Assembly (NCBI RefSeq): GCF_001307765.1
Contig: NZ_LKBA01000008.1
Span: forward strand, 37,235 to 101,234
Source: Aliiroseovarius crassostreae
Lineage (GTDB): Bacteria; Pseudomonadota; Alphaproteobacteria; Rhodobacterales; Rhodobacteraceae
Length of the DNA stretch: 64,000 nucleotides
Reading direction: 5' to 3'
Shown here: piece by piece, positions 8,122-17,526 of the stretch
How positions within the stretch are numbered: the stretch's first letter is position 1
How the letters are laid out: each line of letters starts with the position of its first letter
Translations under genes and position numbers: made by a program
Notes under the pieces: model-generated
The model's database searches: none
The model's input: the letters and a program-made list of their open reading frames with translations, nothing else
What the model was told of the DNA's origin: nothing

Positions 8122-11100
8122 TTACATGCCCGGAGAACTAACGAGAGTTCTCTCCTGTGCTGTTATGTCTGGTCTGCCTGCATTGATCTCCGCCGACTGC
8201 TCTGTGACGGGGTTATCTTGGAGTTTTTGCAACCCTTTATAGATTCGCTTACCGCCACCGTTCAAAAGTAGCTCATTTTGGTGATACTTGGCAATTGATG
8301 ACAAGATGTCGGCTAGACCTACCACATCCTGTTGTTCATCAAGGTAGTATGTCCGGCTCAAAACGCCTCTGGGAAGCTTCATATCTCCCAGGTGGTCGGT
8401 GCTCTCGCCCACCAGCCCACTGAAGTCCGGATCATCCTTAACAGCGGGGTTCGTCTTTTTGAAGAAAACCGTCATGGTTCCCCTCTCAACAGACGCTGCC
8501 ACCATGCCTGTTTGTGAAAGGCCTTCAAGCCCTAGTTTGAGCGATCCTTTATCCACGTTGTACGAGAGGACATATCTCTTGTTGTTCCAGTCGTCGCCAT
8601 AAGCGCCGCGCTCTATGACTTCTGTCGTTGCAGGGTACAGCTCACGTTGTTCGTTGGCCTGGCTCCGCCCTCCGCGCGTGCCGACATCATAGAACCAGCG
8701 CCACGGATCACCCCCAGCTGCAATGCTGAGGGGCAGATCCTCGGCCACATTGCCAAGTGACTGCGCAACTTCAAAGACAACCGCATCAGGGCTTTCATCG
8801 AACCTGGCGGAGACGGATGCCCATCCCTCCCGGTCCAGCTCGTACATTGCATCAGCGAAGGTTTTTAGGAGATCTTCGCGTTGATCCGCTGACACGCTGT
8901 AGTCACTACCGAACGCATGAACGACGCCGATAATCTCAAGATACGCTTGCATCTTGCGGACATCGGACAGCTCTGGCGCGATCACCGCGTTGTTTTGGCT
9001 CTTCGACGCCAGCTTATCCAAAATCTCTTCGGTGTTGTTCTCGGACAAGACAACCGCGTGACGGTTGACGCCAGCAGAGTCCGTGAACACCGCTTTTTCG
9101 CCTTCCGCCTTCTTACCCGACTGAACGAGCTGAAGAGCGGCAAAGAGGTTACCTTCCAGCACGAACCGTTCACGCAGCCGCGTTCCAGAGGGTACGTGGT
9201 CATTCACGGTAGAGAACAGGCGATATCCCAATGGGTTCGTAACGTCCGGCTTCACGCCCTCCGTTCTTAGCTCCTGGGCAGCCTCTGCGATCTCACGCAC
9301 GACCCCGTTCCACCGCTCGCCATAAACTTTGGCAAGGACATCAGATGATTTCGAAGAACGGCCCATCCAGTTTACAAAAGCTTCGATAGGAACAATTGGC
9401 CTATCGCTCTCTTTGTGTGTTCCACTGAAATCAAGACCACTCATCATCGAAGAAAGCGAAGATCCGAAATAGCCCTGTGACCCAGCCGCGACGAAGGAAA
9501 CATGCCAATTCGAAGGGGTGCCAACTTCATCCTTCGGGAACCGAACAGCGGTAATAACCGCAGGAATAACGCCGTCATCATCACCAACAGCCTTTAGCGC
9601 CTTCCCAAACTCACCTTGCATGAAATCAGAAATCGCATCCGGCCTGATACCAACCACTCGTCCCGGCTTTAGGAGATCACGCATACTGGAAAACAGCTCC
9701 GCACGCTCCACCGCCCGCGAAATGGGAACCATATACCTTGCCGGATTGAACGCCCTGCCAGACTTGGCCTCAATGTCCCGTATATTGTTCCACGCCTTTC
9801 CGGTCTCGCCGTCCGGCGTTCGATCAAGCTCAAACTTCATCTTGTCGAGGAACAGATCTGAAGCGACTTCGCGACGGGTTCGATCCTCGTCGTTTTTGGC
9901 TAGGTTCTCAGCTCGTCTCCAAGCGTCGTGCAGCTGCCGCAACAGAAGAGGATCAAGGTTTCGGAACTCTTCACCAGCGGCGGAGCCACCGTGCCGGGCT
10001 TCCTTGAATACATCGTGGGCGAAGTTGAAGCCGTATCCGACCCCATCCTTTTGGTAGATGCGATCGAGCCCAAGATAAGCCTCTGGGTCAGATCGATCCC
10101 CTGCCCTCTCTGCGTTCGATGCTACGCGCTCAGAAACCTCTTTCGTGGTTTCCCATCGCACATGCTCAACGTACGCCGCCCTGTTCAGGTAGACGGGCTG
10201 TTCCGCCAATGCGGTCGCATCCTCGCGACCATCGACCAGGACACTCACGGTCTCTACTTCCGCGTTCCAATCGAACTGAGCCAGGCGAAGCGGATTCCGG
10301 CCTTCTCGCGTAAGTTTCTCCATATAGAGGCTGAAAATCGTATCCACCTCGGCAAGCACCGCTTCTTGTCGATCGAGGGGCAAGCACACGATGCGGCCCA
10401 GCAACTTCCGGCCGAGGTCGCTACCTTTCGGGTCCAAATCCATGCGATCTGCGATCTCTGGGTTATTCTTGGCAAATGCTGCGACAGCCATATCCCCAAC
10501 AGGATTGAGCAGGTCGATACCTTCGATGTTCGTTGCATTCTCACGGCTCGCGCTCGTGGAAGATGTGAGGTTTCGGTTTGCACGGTTGAAGAGGTTCGCA
10601 AGACGCTCATCGGCCGCAAATCCGGTGCTTGGCGTGTAGTAGATTGGAGCAGATTTCTGCGCAAACCGGTTGATCCGGCCTTCAACTTGACGCTGATCGG
10701 TAATGTCCTTCTGGAATTGAAGGGGTATCATTGAGCGCCTGCGTAGGTCCGGCCCAACGGCAGGACTTGCATGAGCTGACAAGCCAGTCGCAGCGCCCTT
10801 GTTCAAGCCCAGCACGTCTGTACGCCCGGCACCAAATTCCCTGATGGCTTCAGCCTTCGTCACGGGATCGCGGCGCTCAACATAGAAACGACCATCGCGC
10901 TCGACGACAGAAAGGCTCCGTTTCGTGATGTCCCGGAATGTGAGACCGTTCTCATCACAAACCTCGGCAATCAGATCCAATACGTTGATCCGCATACCGG
11001 ACCAGTCAAACTCATCAACCCGCTCGCAGAACTCGGAATACCAACCTTCGAATTCTGACAGGCGGATGGTTTCGCTGTCGCCCATCGCGGTCTCAATACG

Positions 11101-14100
11101 CGCATCCAGCAAACGGCTGGCATTTCGCTTCAAGACGTGACCAATGTTCGGGTGACCATCTACTTGATCGTCAAGACTATTGGATTGTGAGCGCACCCAT
11201 TCAGTCAGTGTGTCTGCTGTTGAATCGACAACCAATGTAGGCTTCTCGCCTTTGCTGATCGATTTCATCATCAGCTCTTCGGCAAACAAGCCTTTCACCG
11301 CCAGCATGAGGTATCGTGAGTAGTTGTCGAACTGAGAAACCGGGCTCGTGGTAGTGACATCGACGGTTTTGTCCTGGCCGTTCAGGATGGCACCGCCAAA
11401 CTTTGCTTTCGCGATCGTTTGAGCGAGGTCTTTCAGCGTTGGCGCAATATCGACCAGTTCAGCAAGGAAGTCCGCCGCCAGGTCGGTCGCCTCGCGAGCA
11501 TAAAGCATCTTGCGCTCGTTGAGATCGGCCAGCTGCACCATCTCACGCTCGATCCCGGCCGAGCTCATCTCGCGTTCAATAAGGCGTCCACCAGAAGCCA
11601 TCTCAGCCGAAAGCACTTCCTGCATTGACAGCGGGTTGGCTTCCATCAGCTTCATCAAATCCGATGTCGCAATCCCTGTGTTCGGCAATGCTGCAGAGTA
11701 AACAACGATGTTTTTTCCGGACTTCATGGAAGTGGCCGAGGAATAGACAACATCTCCGCCAACTGCCTCTGCTTTATCAATAATTGCCTGTACCCAAACG
11801 CCAGTTCGGCTATCGACACCCGCAGCCTTGTGTACCTCATCCAACTGTACAAGGGGCTTCTTGCCAGCGTTGTCATCGAGCCAATTCAGGATCGATTGCA
11901 ACCGCCAGTGACCCGACTGCGTTTGAAGCTGACTGTAGGTGAGCATGACCAAATTGTGGTCTGGATCAATACGAGAAACCTTCTTAGCAACGCCGCGTTC
12001 GGACGCGGACGTATGGAAGATAGTTTCACCGGTTTCAGGGTTCCTGAGACCAGCATCGGGATTCGGATTGAAGATAAATGGCCGGATTTCACCATCTGAG
12101 ATCCACTTATCAATCGACCGCCCCGAAACATCGCGCAGATCCCGAGATGCAAAATCTGTGAACAGTGTTGGGTCAAGCGTTGAGAACAGAACTGGTTGAT
12201 CGTTCCGTATTGCGCTGAGAGCCAAGGCCGCTAGCTGGCGTCCCTTACCGACACCCATCTTGTCGCCGATGATCATCGCTTCGCCCTTGGTGCGGCGATA
12301 TAGTCCCAATGCGATCGAGTCGACTTGCTCAGGACTGAGGATTTCACCCGACATAAGCGCTTGGCGATCAACGCCCAGCTGATCGCTTACAAAATCGTCT
12401 AGATCACCCACCTCATCCTGGACCGACTTCAGGGCGCGATAAACAGGCCCTTGAAGCGTCTTCTGAATGACGACTGACCCCTGCCCTACAGCCGAGAACG
12501 GCACATAGGGTCTCGTAAAGGCATCATCTTCGATATCGTCATCGTACCAATCGGCAACTTCGATGCCGGTATCCTCGACCTCTTCTGCGCCATCAGCGGC
12601 TTCCTGTGGTGTCTCAGCAGGCGCTTCGGGCCGCACTGGCGCCGGAACGGGCTCTGAAGGCTCTACAGGCGCGTCAGGGCGTCTCTCAGGCTCTGAGGGT
12701 GCGCTAGCCGTATCGCGTGGCCCCTGAGGGTCTGCAGGAGCTTCTACGGGCTCTGTGGTGTCTACCGGGGCAGGAGGGGCAATGTCAGGCCCTGTGTCCA
12801 GTTTAACGGGCATCAGGGACAGGTTATCGTCTGCCCATTCATAGAGCTCATCATAGGAGCCAACAACTTGAACCTCGTCAGCAGCGGCTTCGACCGCTTT
12901 ATCGAGATCCAGCAGAGTATCCATCTTGCCCGAAAGAAAGTGAACCAAGACTGGCGTGTTCGCGCCCATGGACTTGTAGAGGTTTGCATTGAGCGCAACA
13001 GAGCGGACTTCAGAGAACATCCTGTTGAACAAAATTTGTTGCTTTAGCCGGCCGCCATCTAATTTGGCGGGATCAAACATATCGGCTGGCATCACCAAAA
13101 CGGCGTCTCCGCCACGCTTTACTCTGGCAAGCGATTTAACGGTGACCTCGGCATCCAGAGTGTTTACCGAAAATTCAGCGGTTCCATAGCCCAGAGGAAC
13201 CTTGATCCCAGAGGCAAGCTTTCCAAATGGCGGATTTATTAGAGCCCCATCAAACTCCTTTGGATGTGTGGCCTTCAATCCTTCATCAAAGTCAGCCGCT
13301 TTTACCGATGAATTGGAACCGAGCGCAGCTGCAGCTCGCGCAGCTCGTGGCTTGAAGAGCTCAAACCCCGTTACATGTCCGCCTGCGGATGCAACAGCCG
13401 CTGCCAGAACACCGTTGCCAACAGTGGGTTCCAGAATGGTTTTTCCACCAGGCTGCAAAAACTCCGCCGCGAGTTGCCCAACCGCAGGTGGCGTAGAGAA
13501 CTGCGCAAGAGTCAGCTTCACTCCGTCGCGTTCGGCGAAAGGAGGTAGGCCGGTTGAAAGCTGAGAGGCAGCCTCGCGCCCTGAAACAAAGCCCTTCGAG
13601 ATGACCGTCGCCATTTCACCTTCGATCAGTTCTCGAAATTCACCAGCGGTTGGTGATTCACCGTCACCGGCTGCGCCTACAGCAAGCAACTCGTCGATTT
13701 CTGCTTGACTGACGCGGCCATACTTGGACGCCGTTGCAACAGCGGTACGGGCAATCAAACGCCAATCATTCGCGTTATCGCCATACAGGAAGAGCGAGCC
13801 ACGCCCCCCTGCCCTTTTGGTTTCACCGTCCTGATGGTTCTGCCACTCCGCATGAACTGTCTTGGCATCTGCGAACGTCCGGCCCAACAACCTTTGGAAC
13901 ACATCCTTGCCTGAAAGGTTCTGCCCGATGAGACGAGGTGTGATTGCATCGCCCTCAAAGCCGTAGCGCGGAGCATCACGATCGAACAACTTTGTCACCG
14001 TTGCTTTGTCAGCAAGGTTGATCAGGTTCTCAGGGCGTCGAATAACTCGACCAGGGATACCCAAGGCTTCAAAGAAGCCCTCTGTGTCTGAAGGCAGGGC

Positions 14101-14310
14101 CACCACAACCATTGTGTGGCTATTAGAGGATAGAGAGCCAGCAACAACAGTGCCGTTGTGGCGGGCTACTTGGCGAATACGAGCGGATTGCGAGCGCTTC
14201 TCAGAGTTCGGAACGACGATCGCAAGAGCTTCATGCGAGCCATCGTATCGATCTGATGGGACGATAAGGCCAACTGGCCCCTCACCGCTGCGTGGGACGA
14301 ACAATCTCAT
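8122..14310 (-). CDS. Giant N6-methyltransferase / Strawberry-notch-like SF2 helicase fusion
   Basis: 2062 residues. An N6-adenine methyltransferase-like domain has LEPTVGNG at about 293-300 (motif I) and NPPFG at 359-363 (motif IV). A Pro/Glu/Ala-rich linker covers about 505-580. A helicase of the SNF2/Strawberry-notch type follows, with GVGKGRQ (Walker A) at about 686-692, DEVH at 824-827, YSSAT at 856-860 and the arginine-finger motif 'QRQVEGRINRFAQKS' at about 1206-1220. The C-terminal 800 residues are not recognised. Similar proteins occur on phages and large plasmids, where roles in anti-restriction or DNA protection during entry are suspected. The ATG at 14310 has AGGAAC 7 nt upstream. 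The fold assignments are secure; the role is inferred. Confidence 0.8.
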   Translation of the reverse strand: MRLFVPRSGEGPVGLIVPSDRYDGSHEALAIVVPNSEKRSQSARIRQVARHNGTVVAGSLSSNSHTMVVVALPSDTEGFFEALGIPGRVIRRPENLINLADKATVTKLFDRDAPRYGFEGDAITPRLIGQNLSGKDVFQRLLGRTFADAKTVHAEWQNHQDGETKRAGGRGSLFLYGDNANDWRLIARTAVATASKYGRVSQAEIDELLAVGAAGDGESPTAGEFRELIEGEMATVISKGFVSGREAASQLSTGLPPFAERDGVKLTLAQFSTPPAVGQLAAEFLQPGGKTILEPTVGNGVLAAAVASAGGHVTGFELFKPRAARAAAALGSNSSVKAADFDEGLKATHPKEFDGALINPPFGKLASGIKVPLGYGTAEFSVNTLDAEVTVKSLARVKRGGDAVLVMPADMFDPAKLDGGRLKQQILFNRMFSEVRSVALNANLYKSMGANTPVLVHFLSGKMDTLLDLDKAVEAAADEVQVVGSYDELYEWADDNLSLMPVKLDTGPDIAPPAPVDTTEPVEAPADPQGPRDTASAPSEPERRPDAPVEPSEPVPAPVRPEAPAETPQEAADGAEEVEDTGIEVADWYDDDIEDDAFTRPYVPFSAVGQGSVVIQKTLQGPVYRALKSVQDEVGDLDDFVSDQLGVDRQALMSGEILSPEQVDSIALGLYRRTKGEAMIIGDKMGVGKGRQLAALALSAIRNDQPVLFSTLDPTLFTDFASRDLRDVSGRSIDKWISDGEIRPFIFNPNPDAGLRNPETGETIFHTSASERGVAKKVSRIDPDHNLVMLTYSQLQTQSGHWRLQSILNWLDDNAGKKPLVQLDEVHKAAGVDSRTGVWVQAIIDKAEAVGGDVVYSSATSMKSGKNIVVYSAALPNTGIATSDLMKLMEANPLSMQEVLSAEMASGGRLIEREMSSAGIEREMVQLADLNERKMLYAREATDLAADFLAELVDIAPTLKDLAQTIAKAKFGGAILNGQDKTVDVTTTSPVSQFDNYSRYLMLAVKGLFAEELMMKSISKGEKPTLVVDSTADTLTEWVRSQSNSLDDQVDGHPNIGHVLKRNASRLLDARIETAMGDSETIRLSEFEGWYSEFCERVDEFDWSGMRINVLDLIAEVCDENGLTFRDITKRSLSVVERDGRFYVERRDPVTKAEAIREFGAGRTDVLGLNKGAATGLSAHASPAVGPDLRRRSMIPLQFQKDITDQRQVEGRINRFAQKSAPIYYTPSTGFAADERLANLFNRANRNLTSSTSASRENATNIEGIDLLNPVGDMAVAAFAKNNPEIADRMDLDPKGSDLGRKLLGRIVCLPLDRQEAVLAEVDTIFSLYMEKLTREGRNPLRLAQFDWNAEVETVSVLVDGREDATALAEQPVYLNRAAYVEHVRWETTKEVSERVASNAERAGDRSDPEAYLGLDRIYQKDGVGYGFNFAHDVFKEARHGGSAAGEEFRNLDPLLLRQLHDAWRRAENLAKNDEDRTRREVASDLFLDKMKFELDRTPDGETGKAWNNIRDIEAKSGRAFNPARYMVPISRAVERAELFSSMRDLLKPGRVVGIRPDAISDFMQGEFGKALKAVGDDDGVIPAVITAVRFPKDEVGTPSNWHVSFVAAGSQGYFGSSLSSMMSGLDFSGTHKESDRPIVPIEAFVNWMGRSSKSSDVLAKVYGERWNGVVREIAEAAQELRTEGVKPDVTNPLGYRLFSTVNDHVPSGTRLRERFVLEGNLFAALQLVQSGKKAEGEKAVFTDSAGVNRHAVVLSENNTEEILDKLASKSQNNAVIAPELSDVRKMQAYLEIIGVVHAFGSDYSVSADQREDLLKTFADAMYELDREGWASVSARFDESPDAVVFEVAQSLGNVAEDLPLSIAAGGDPWRWFYDVGTRGGRSQANEQRELYPATTEVIERGAYGDDWNNKRYVLSYNVDKGSLKLGLEGLSQTGMVAASVERGTMTVFFKKTNPAVKDDPDFSGLVGESTDHLGDMKLPRGVLSRTYYLDEQQDVVGLADILSSIAKYHQNELLLNGGGKRIYKGLQKLQDNPVTEQSAEINAGRPDITAQERTLVSSPGM

Positions 14311-14403
14311 GAATAAGTTCCTGACAGGACAGACCTACCGGGCAACACAACGGTCACCCGACAGATCGAATTGAAAAGGGGATCGCGAAACGACCCCCTC
14401 ATT

Positions 14404-15645
14404 TCACATTGCTGGCTGGCCGAATTCTTGGCCTGCGGTCCGTGATCGTTCCTGCTCATTCTGCATCTTCTTGGCTGCTTCGAGTTCAGCTTCTTGTTTC
14501 GTCAGCGCAACGTCAGAAATACGCGCGGCAACTTCACTGACATAGACTGCCATGAACCGATCATCCGTTGTCTTTGTTAGGAACCGTTCGGTCGGCAAGA
14601 TCTGGCGAATACCAGCAGTGTATGTCTTGTTGGTGTCGGGAATTTGCCCGCCCTTTTCAACGCCGATATGGGCGGGAAAATAACCGCGATCGGACAGGCG
14701 CGAGCCCTTCCCTATCTTTTCCCGCTGTTCGCTGTCCATGACATCCTCACGAACATACTGCATCAAATTCCCTTGCAGCGTCGGCCCAACCGAAACGTCG
14801 GCATTCGAGTCCAGAATTGCGTCATACAACGAGGCTAGATACTCAGGATTGTACCCATCATCGGCCTTCTCTGGCGCTTGCAAGTTCTCGAATGGAATCC
14901 CGACCTTAGCGGCCAGGAGAGTTTGCGCATTCGCCTCTCGGAAGTCGTATGGCTGCCGGAGAATGTTTTCTCGAAGCCCATTGATCGGCTCCCTCGCCTC
15001 GTCATCCCAACCTGTCATGAGGCGGAAACCCTTGGCCTCTTCCTCTGTAGAGACCGCGACAGTGACACCCGATTTGGCGTCAAACGCGAATGGGAGTGAT
15101 CCGTCACGGTTGTTCGATAGCAGGCTTTCGAGCTTGTCGAGGTTCGCCTCCCCCGGCACGAAGGAATCTTCGACGAATACAATGTTCGCCGATCGCCGAG
15201 GGTTTGTTTCGTTGTCGTTGTACGGTTTCCGAACCTCGACAAGCGCTGTAAATCCTGCCTGGTTTTCGGGGCTTGTCGTAACGGCCTTGCCCCAACGGGC
15301 CACCAGCTCATCGTTACGGTTCTTAACGACGTTCTGCATTTGAACGATCGAGCCGGGTTTGCTTTTTTCTGCCATTGACTCTGCAGATGGCTGCTTCCGC
15401 ATCTGACGACGGGCTTCGTTCTCCCGCTTTTCATCCGTATCGAACTTATCCTTGTCGTACACGAAGAGTGCCGCGAATTCTTTCGGGGAAGACGGAAAAC
15501 GTACGGTGACTGATTCGCCGGTGTTGATATCATGTCCATGGACTGCGTTTTTCTCAACGTCGAATTCATCGACCTGCATAGCAACATGCCCTACTTGGTT
15601 GTTTTGGCGCGGTTTTCCGTTCCCAGCCTGCAGTTTGAAAGCCAT
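14404..15645 (-). CDS. Hypothetical protein upstream of the methyltransferase-helicase
   Basis: 413 residues, soluble and charged, with no recognised domain. It ends in a Lys/Glu/Gln-rich helix (LTKQEAELEAAKKMQNEQER). The ATG at 15645 has a strong AGGAGA site. It lies 93 bp upstream of the giant helicase gene in the same direction, so the two probably form an operon. A promoter with a consensus -35 and an operator element lies just upstream. A partner role to the helicase is inferred from position only. Confidence 0.6.
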   Translation of the reverse strand: MAFKLQAGNGKPRQNNQVGHVAMQVDEFDVEKNAVHGHDINTGESVTVRFPSSPKEFAALFVYDKDKFDTDEKRENEARRQMRKQPSAESMAEKSKPGSIVQMQNVVKNRNDELVARWGKAVTTSPENQAGFTALVEVRKPYNDNETNPRRSANIVFVEDSFVPGEANLDKLESLLSNNRDGSLPFAFDAKSGVTVAVSTEEEAKGFRLMTGWDDEAREPINGLRENILRQPYDFREANAQTLLAAKVGIPFENLQAPEKADDGYNPEYLASLYDAILDSNADVSVGPTLQGNLMQYVREDVMDSEQREKIGKGSRLSDRGYFPAHIGVEKGGQIPDTNKTYTAGIRQILPTERFLTKTTDDRFMAVYVSEVAARISDVALTKQEAELEAAKKMQNEQERSRTAGQEFGQPAM

Positions 15646-15698
15646 CTCTAAATCTCCTTTTAGGTGCGTGCGCTCGGCACCGAGTGCGCCAGCGATAA

Positions 15699-15723
15699 GT
15701 TAAAAGTAGAAACAAAAACTAAC
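15699..15723 (+). promoter_or_regulatory. 25-bp operator-like element, site 3
   Basis: Blocks GTTAA, GAAAC (positions 11-15) and CTAAC. It fills the space between and including the -10 box of the promoter at 15703-15731, so a bound protein should block RNA polymerase. Confidence 0.8.
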
Positions 15724-15731
15724 TGTGTCAA
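15703..15731 (-). promoter_or_regulatory. Sigma-70-type promoter of the 413-residue gene/helicase operon
   Basis: On the minus strand TTGACA (15731-15726) is followed by a 17-bp spacer and TACTTT (15708-15703). It reads toward the ATG at 15645. The 25-bp element at 15699-15723 overlaps the -10 box and spacer. Confidence 0.65.
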
Positions 15732-15851
15732 TTCGCTTTGGTTTGTAACCCTTTGGGATCACACAACTTCTAACAGCCGACCTAACAGGGGCGCTCACAG
15801 AAGCGTTAACAGAAAAATGTTAGCGGCCTTGGACTTGTGTTGCTAACACCA

Positions 15852-16130
15852 GTGCTAACATGAAAGTGTGACGGTGGATGAATCGTGGTGGTGGCAATGC
15901 TAACACATAGGTGTGAGCAGATACTAACAGTGCGGTGTGACAAAATGCTAACAGGACCATGTGAGTAAGTGCTAACATGGTGGTGTGACAAGTGCTAACA
16001 CGACTATGTGGCGAAATGCTAACAGGCAGGTGTGAGAGTAGCTAACATAAAGGTGTGGCGAAATGCTAACAGGCGTATGTTAGAGATTGCTAACAGGACG
16101 GTGATAGCGTATGCTCACACAAAAGTGTGA
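15852..16130 (+). repeat. Iteron-like array: 11 copies of TGCTAACA-N5-GTGTGA
   Basis: Eleven 19-bp units start at 15853, 15898, 15922, 15946, 15970, 15993, 16017, 16040, 16064, 16088 and 16112, a phase of 23-24 bp with one degenerate gap after the first. The left block TGCTAACA is nearly constant; the right block is GTGTGA, ATGTGA or a close variant. The last unit becomes a true palindrome (TCACAC-N4-GTGTGA). Further half-units lie at 15770-15860. The array ends 16 bp before the parA start, so it is a candidate partition centromere with autoregulation of parA, or a replication origin. This fills the 500-bp non-coding stretch 15646-16146. Confidence 0.85.
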
Positions 16131-16146
16131 CAAGAGGTGTGAGCAA

Positions 16147-16965
16147 ATGGCAGTAATTGCATTCGTGAATCCGAAAGGCGGTTCCGGAAAAACCACCCTG
16201 AGCATGGTGCTTGCGGAGCAATATGCGAAACAAGGGTTGTCCGTGGCCTTGATCGATACCGATCCGAACGGGTTTCATAAGATCTGGTTGGAAGACCGGC
16301 CCGAAGAGTTGGGCGATCCGGGTTTCACGATCATGTTTGAACCTGAAGAACTAAATGTTATCAGGACGTTGGAAGATGCTGCGGAGAAGTTCGACCTTGT
16401 GCTTGTGGACACCGAGGGGACATCCAGTAAGACCGTAACTCGTGTCATTTCGAGGACGCACCTGGTCGTTGTCCCGATCAACCCAAGCACTATGGACGCC
16501 AAGCAAGCGAGCAGAGCCGTCAGGCTGATCAAGGATGATGCCCATATGCTCGGCCGGGATATTGAGTTCCGCCTGATCTTTTCCCGCACGAAAAACATCA
16601 GAAGCCGAACGCATCGAAACCTAGTTAGGGACTTGGAAAACGCTGGTTTGCCAGTCCTGGAGACGCAAATGACCGAAAGGGCGGCTTTCTTAGAGATATT
16701 CGAGTACAGCGCCACCATCCAAGAGCTGATTGAGGACGCGCAATCCGACCTTTCTGAAGCGCAAACGGCGCTCGACGCACTCTTAGAGGACAGCCAAGAA
16801 GAAGAGGCCGTCCAAAAAGAAAATAAGAAGCAAGCAACTAAGCAAAAAGCAGCGGTCACAGCGGCGACGAAAAAGATTGAATCCCACGGGAAAGCGGCGG
16901 TGAACGCTCAAGCTGTAGCTGCAGAGATAACCACCGTTCTAACCAGCATGGCGGAGGTCGCGTGA
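16147..16965 (+). CDS. parA: ParA-family partition ATPase
   Basis: 272 residues from the ATG at 16147, where MAVIAFVNPKGG begins as in other ParA/VirC1-like ATPases. An in-frame ATG at 16111 lies inside the last iteron and is not used here. The deviant Walker A KGGSGKTT is at residues 10-17, and LIDTDPNG and LVDTEG follow. After the ATPase core there is a charged coiled-coil tail rich in Lys, Gln and Ala (from about 200), longer than usual. The gene directly follows the iteron array and overlaps the next gene by one base, forming a partition cassette. A VirC1-like relaxosome role is an alternative. Confidence 0.85.
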   Translation: MAVIAFVNPKGGSGKTTLSMVLAEQYAKQGLSVALIDTDPNGFHKIWLEDRPEELGDPGFTIMFEPEELNVIRTLEDAAEKFDLVLVDTEGTSSKTVTRVISRTHLVVVPINPSTMDAKQASRAVRLIKDDAHMLGRDIEFRLIFSRTKNIRSRTHRNLVRDLENAGLPVLETQMTERAAFLEIFEYSATIQELIEDAQSDLSEAQTALDALLEDSQEEEAVQKENKKQATKQKAAVTAATKKIESHGKAAVNAQAVAAEITTVLTSMAEVA

Positions 16966-17522
16966 TGGCACTTAAAAGATCCTCAGCATTCGCGGATAAA
17001 CTTGAACCGATTAAGCCTGATCCAGCGAAAGAAGAGGCTTTTCTCGATAAGGCTGCGGAAGGGGCTTGGCACGATCGCAACGTGAAGCCAGAAGGGCAGG
17101 GGGGCGATGAACCGAAGGCAAACGCGAAGCCGGAACCCACCCCTAAACCGGCCAGTAAACCCAAGGCGGCCAAACCCAAAACTAAGGCTAAACCTGAGCC
17201 TGTAGTAGAGCCGAAAGTCGAGGCCGAAAAACTGGCTGCAACGGCTCCGAAAAAGCCTGCTCGCCCAGCGCCGGTATCAGCCTCATTTCCCGAGCTTGTG
17301 GAGCAGTACACCGAGGCCATGAGGGCAGGGGAGAACTTACCGCTTCCACCCAACCCTTTCTTCCAGAAGGTGGACCGCCACAGGGTCTACACCATGTGCC
17401 CTGTTCACACTGCGGCAGCCCTTCAAGCTTACTCTGATGCCAAAGGGTATAACCAGATGTGGATGGCCATTGACGATCTGCTGCGTAATGCGGAGCTGTA
17501 CGGCCCTGAGGGCGCTCAGTAG
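16965..17522 (+). CDS. Lys/Pro-rich partner of ParA (possible centromere-binding protein)
   Basis: About 185 residues, starting at the ATG that overlaps the parA stop (TGATG), with GGAGG upstream. Residues 50-100 are a Lys/Pro/Ala-rich low-complexity region. The last 75 residues look folded ('RHRVYTMCPVHTAAALQAYS', then a short helical end). No ParB HTH or CTPase motif is seen. By position it is the second gene of the partition cassette, so it may bind the iterons; this is inference. Confidence 0.55.
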   Translation: MALKRSSAFADKLEPIKPDPAKEEAFLDKAAEGAWHDRNVKPEGQGGDEPKANAKPEPTPKPASKPKAAKPKTKAKPEPVVEPKVEAEKLAATAPKKPARPAPVSASFPELVEQYTEAMRAGENLPLPPNPFFQKVDRHRVYTMCPVHTAAALQAYSDAKGYNQMWMAIDDLLRNAELYGPEGAQ

Positions 17523-17526
17523 GCCG

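Noticed and set aside
15852..16130. CRISPR array
   Set aside because: Units are 19 bp with only 4-5 bp between them and no cas genes; they are iterons or centromere repeats.
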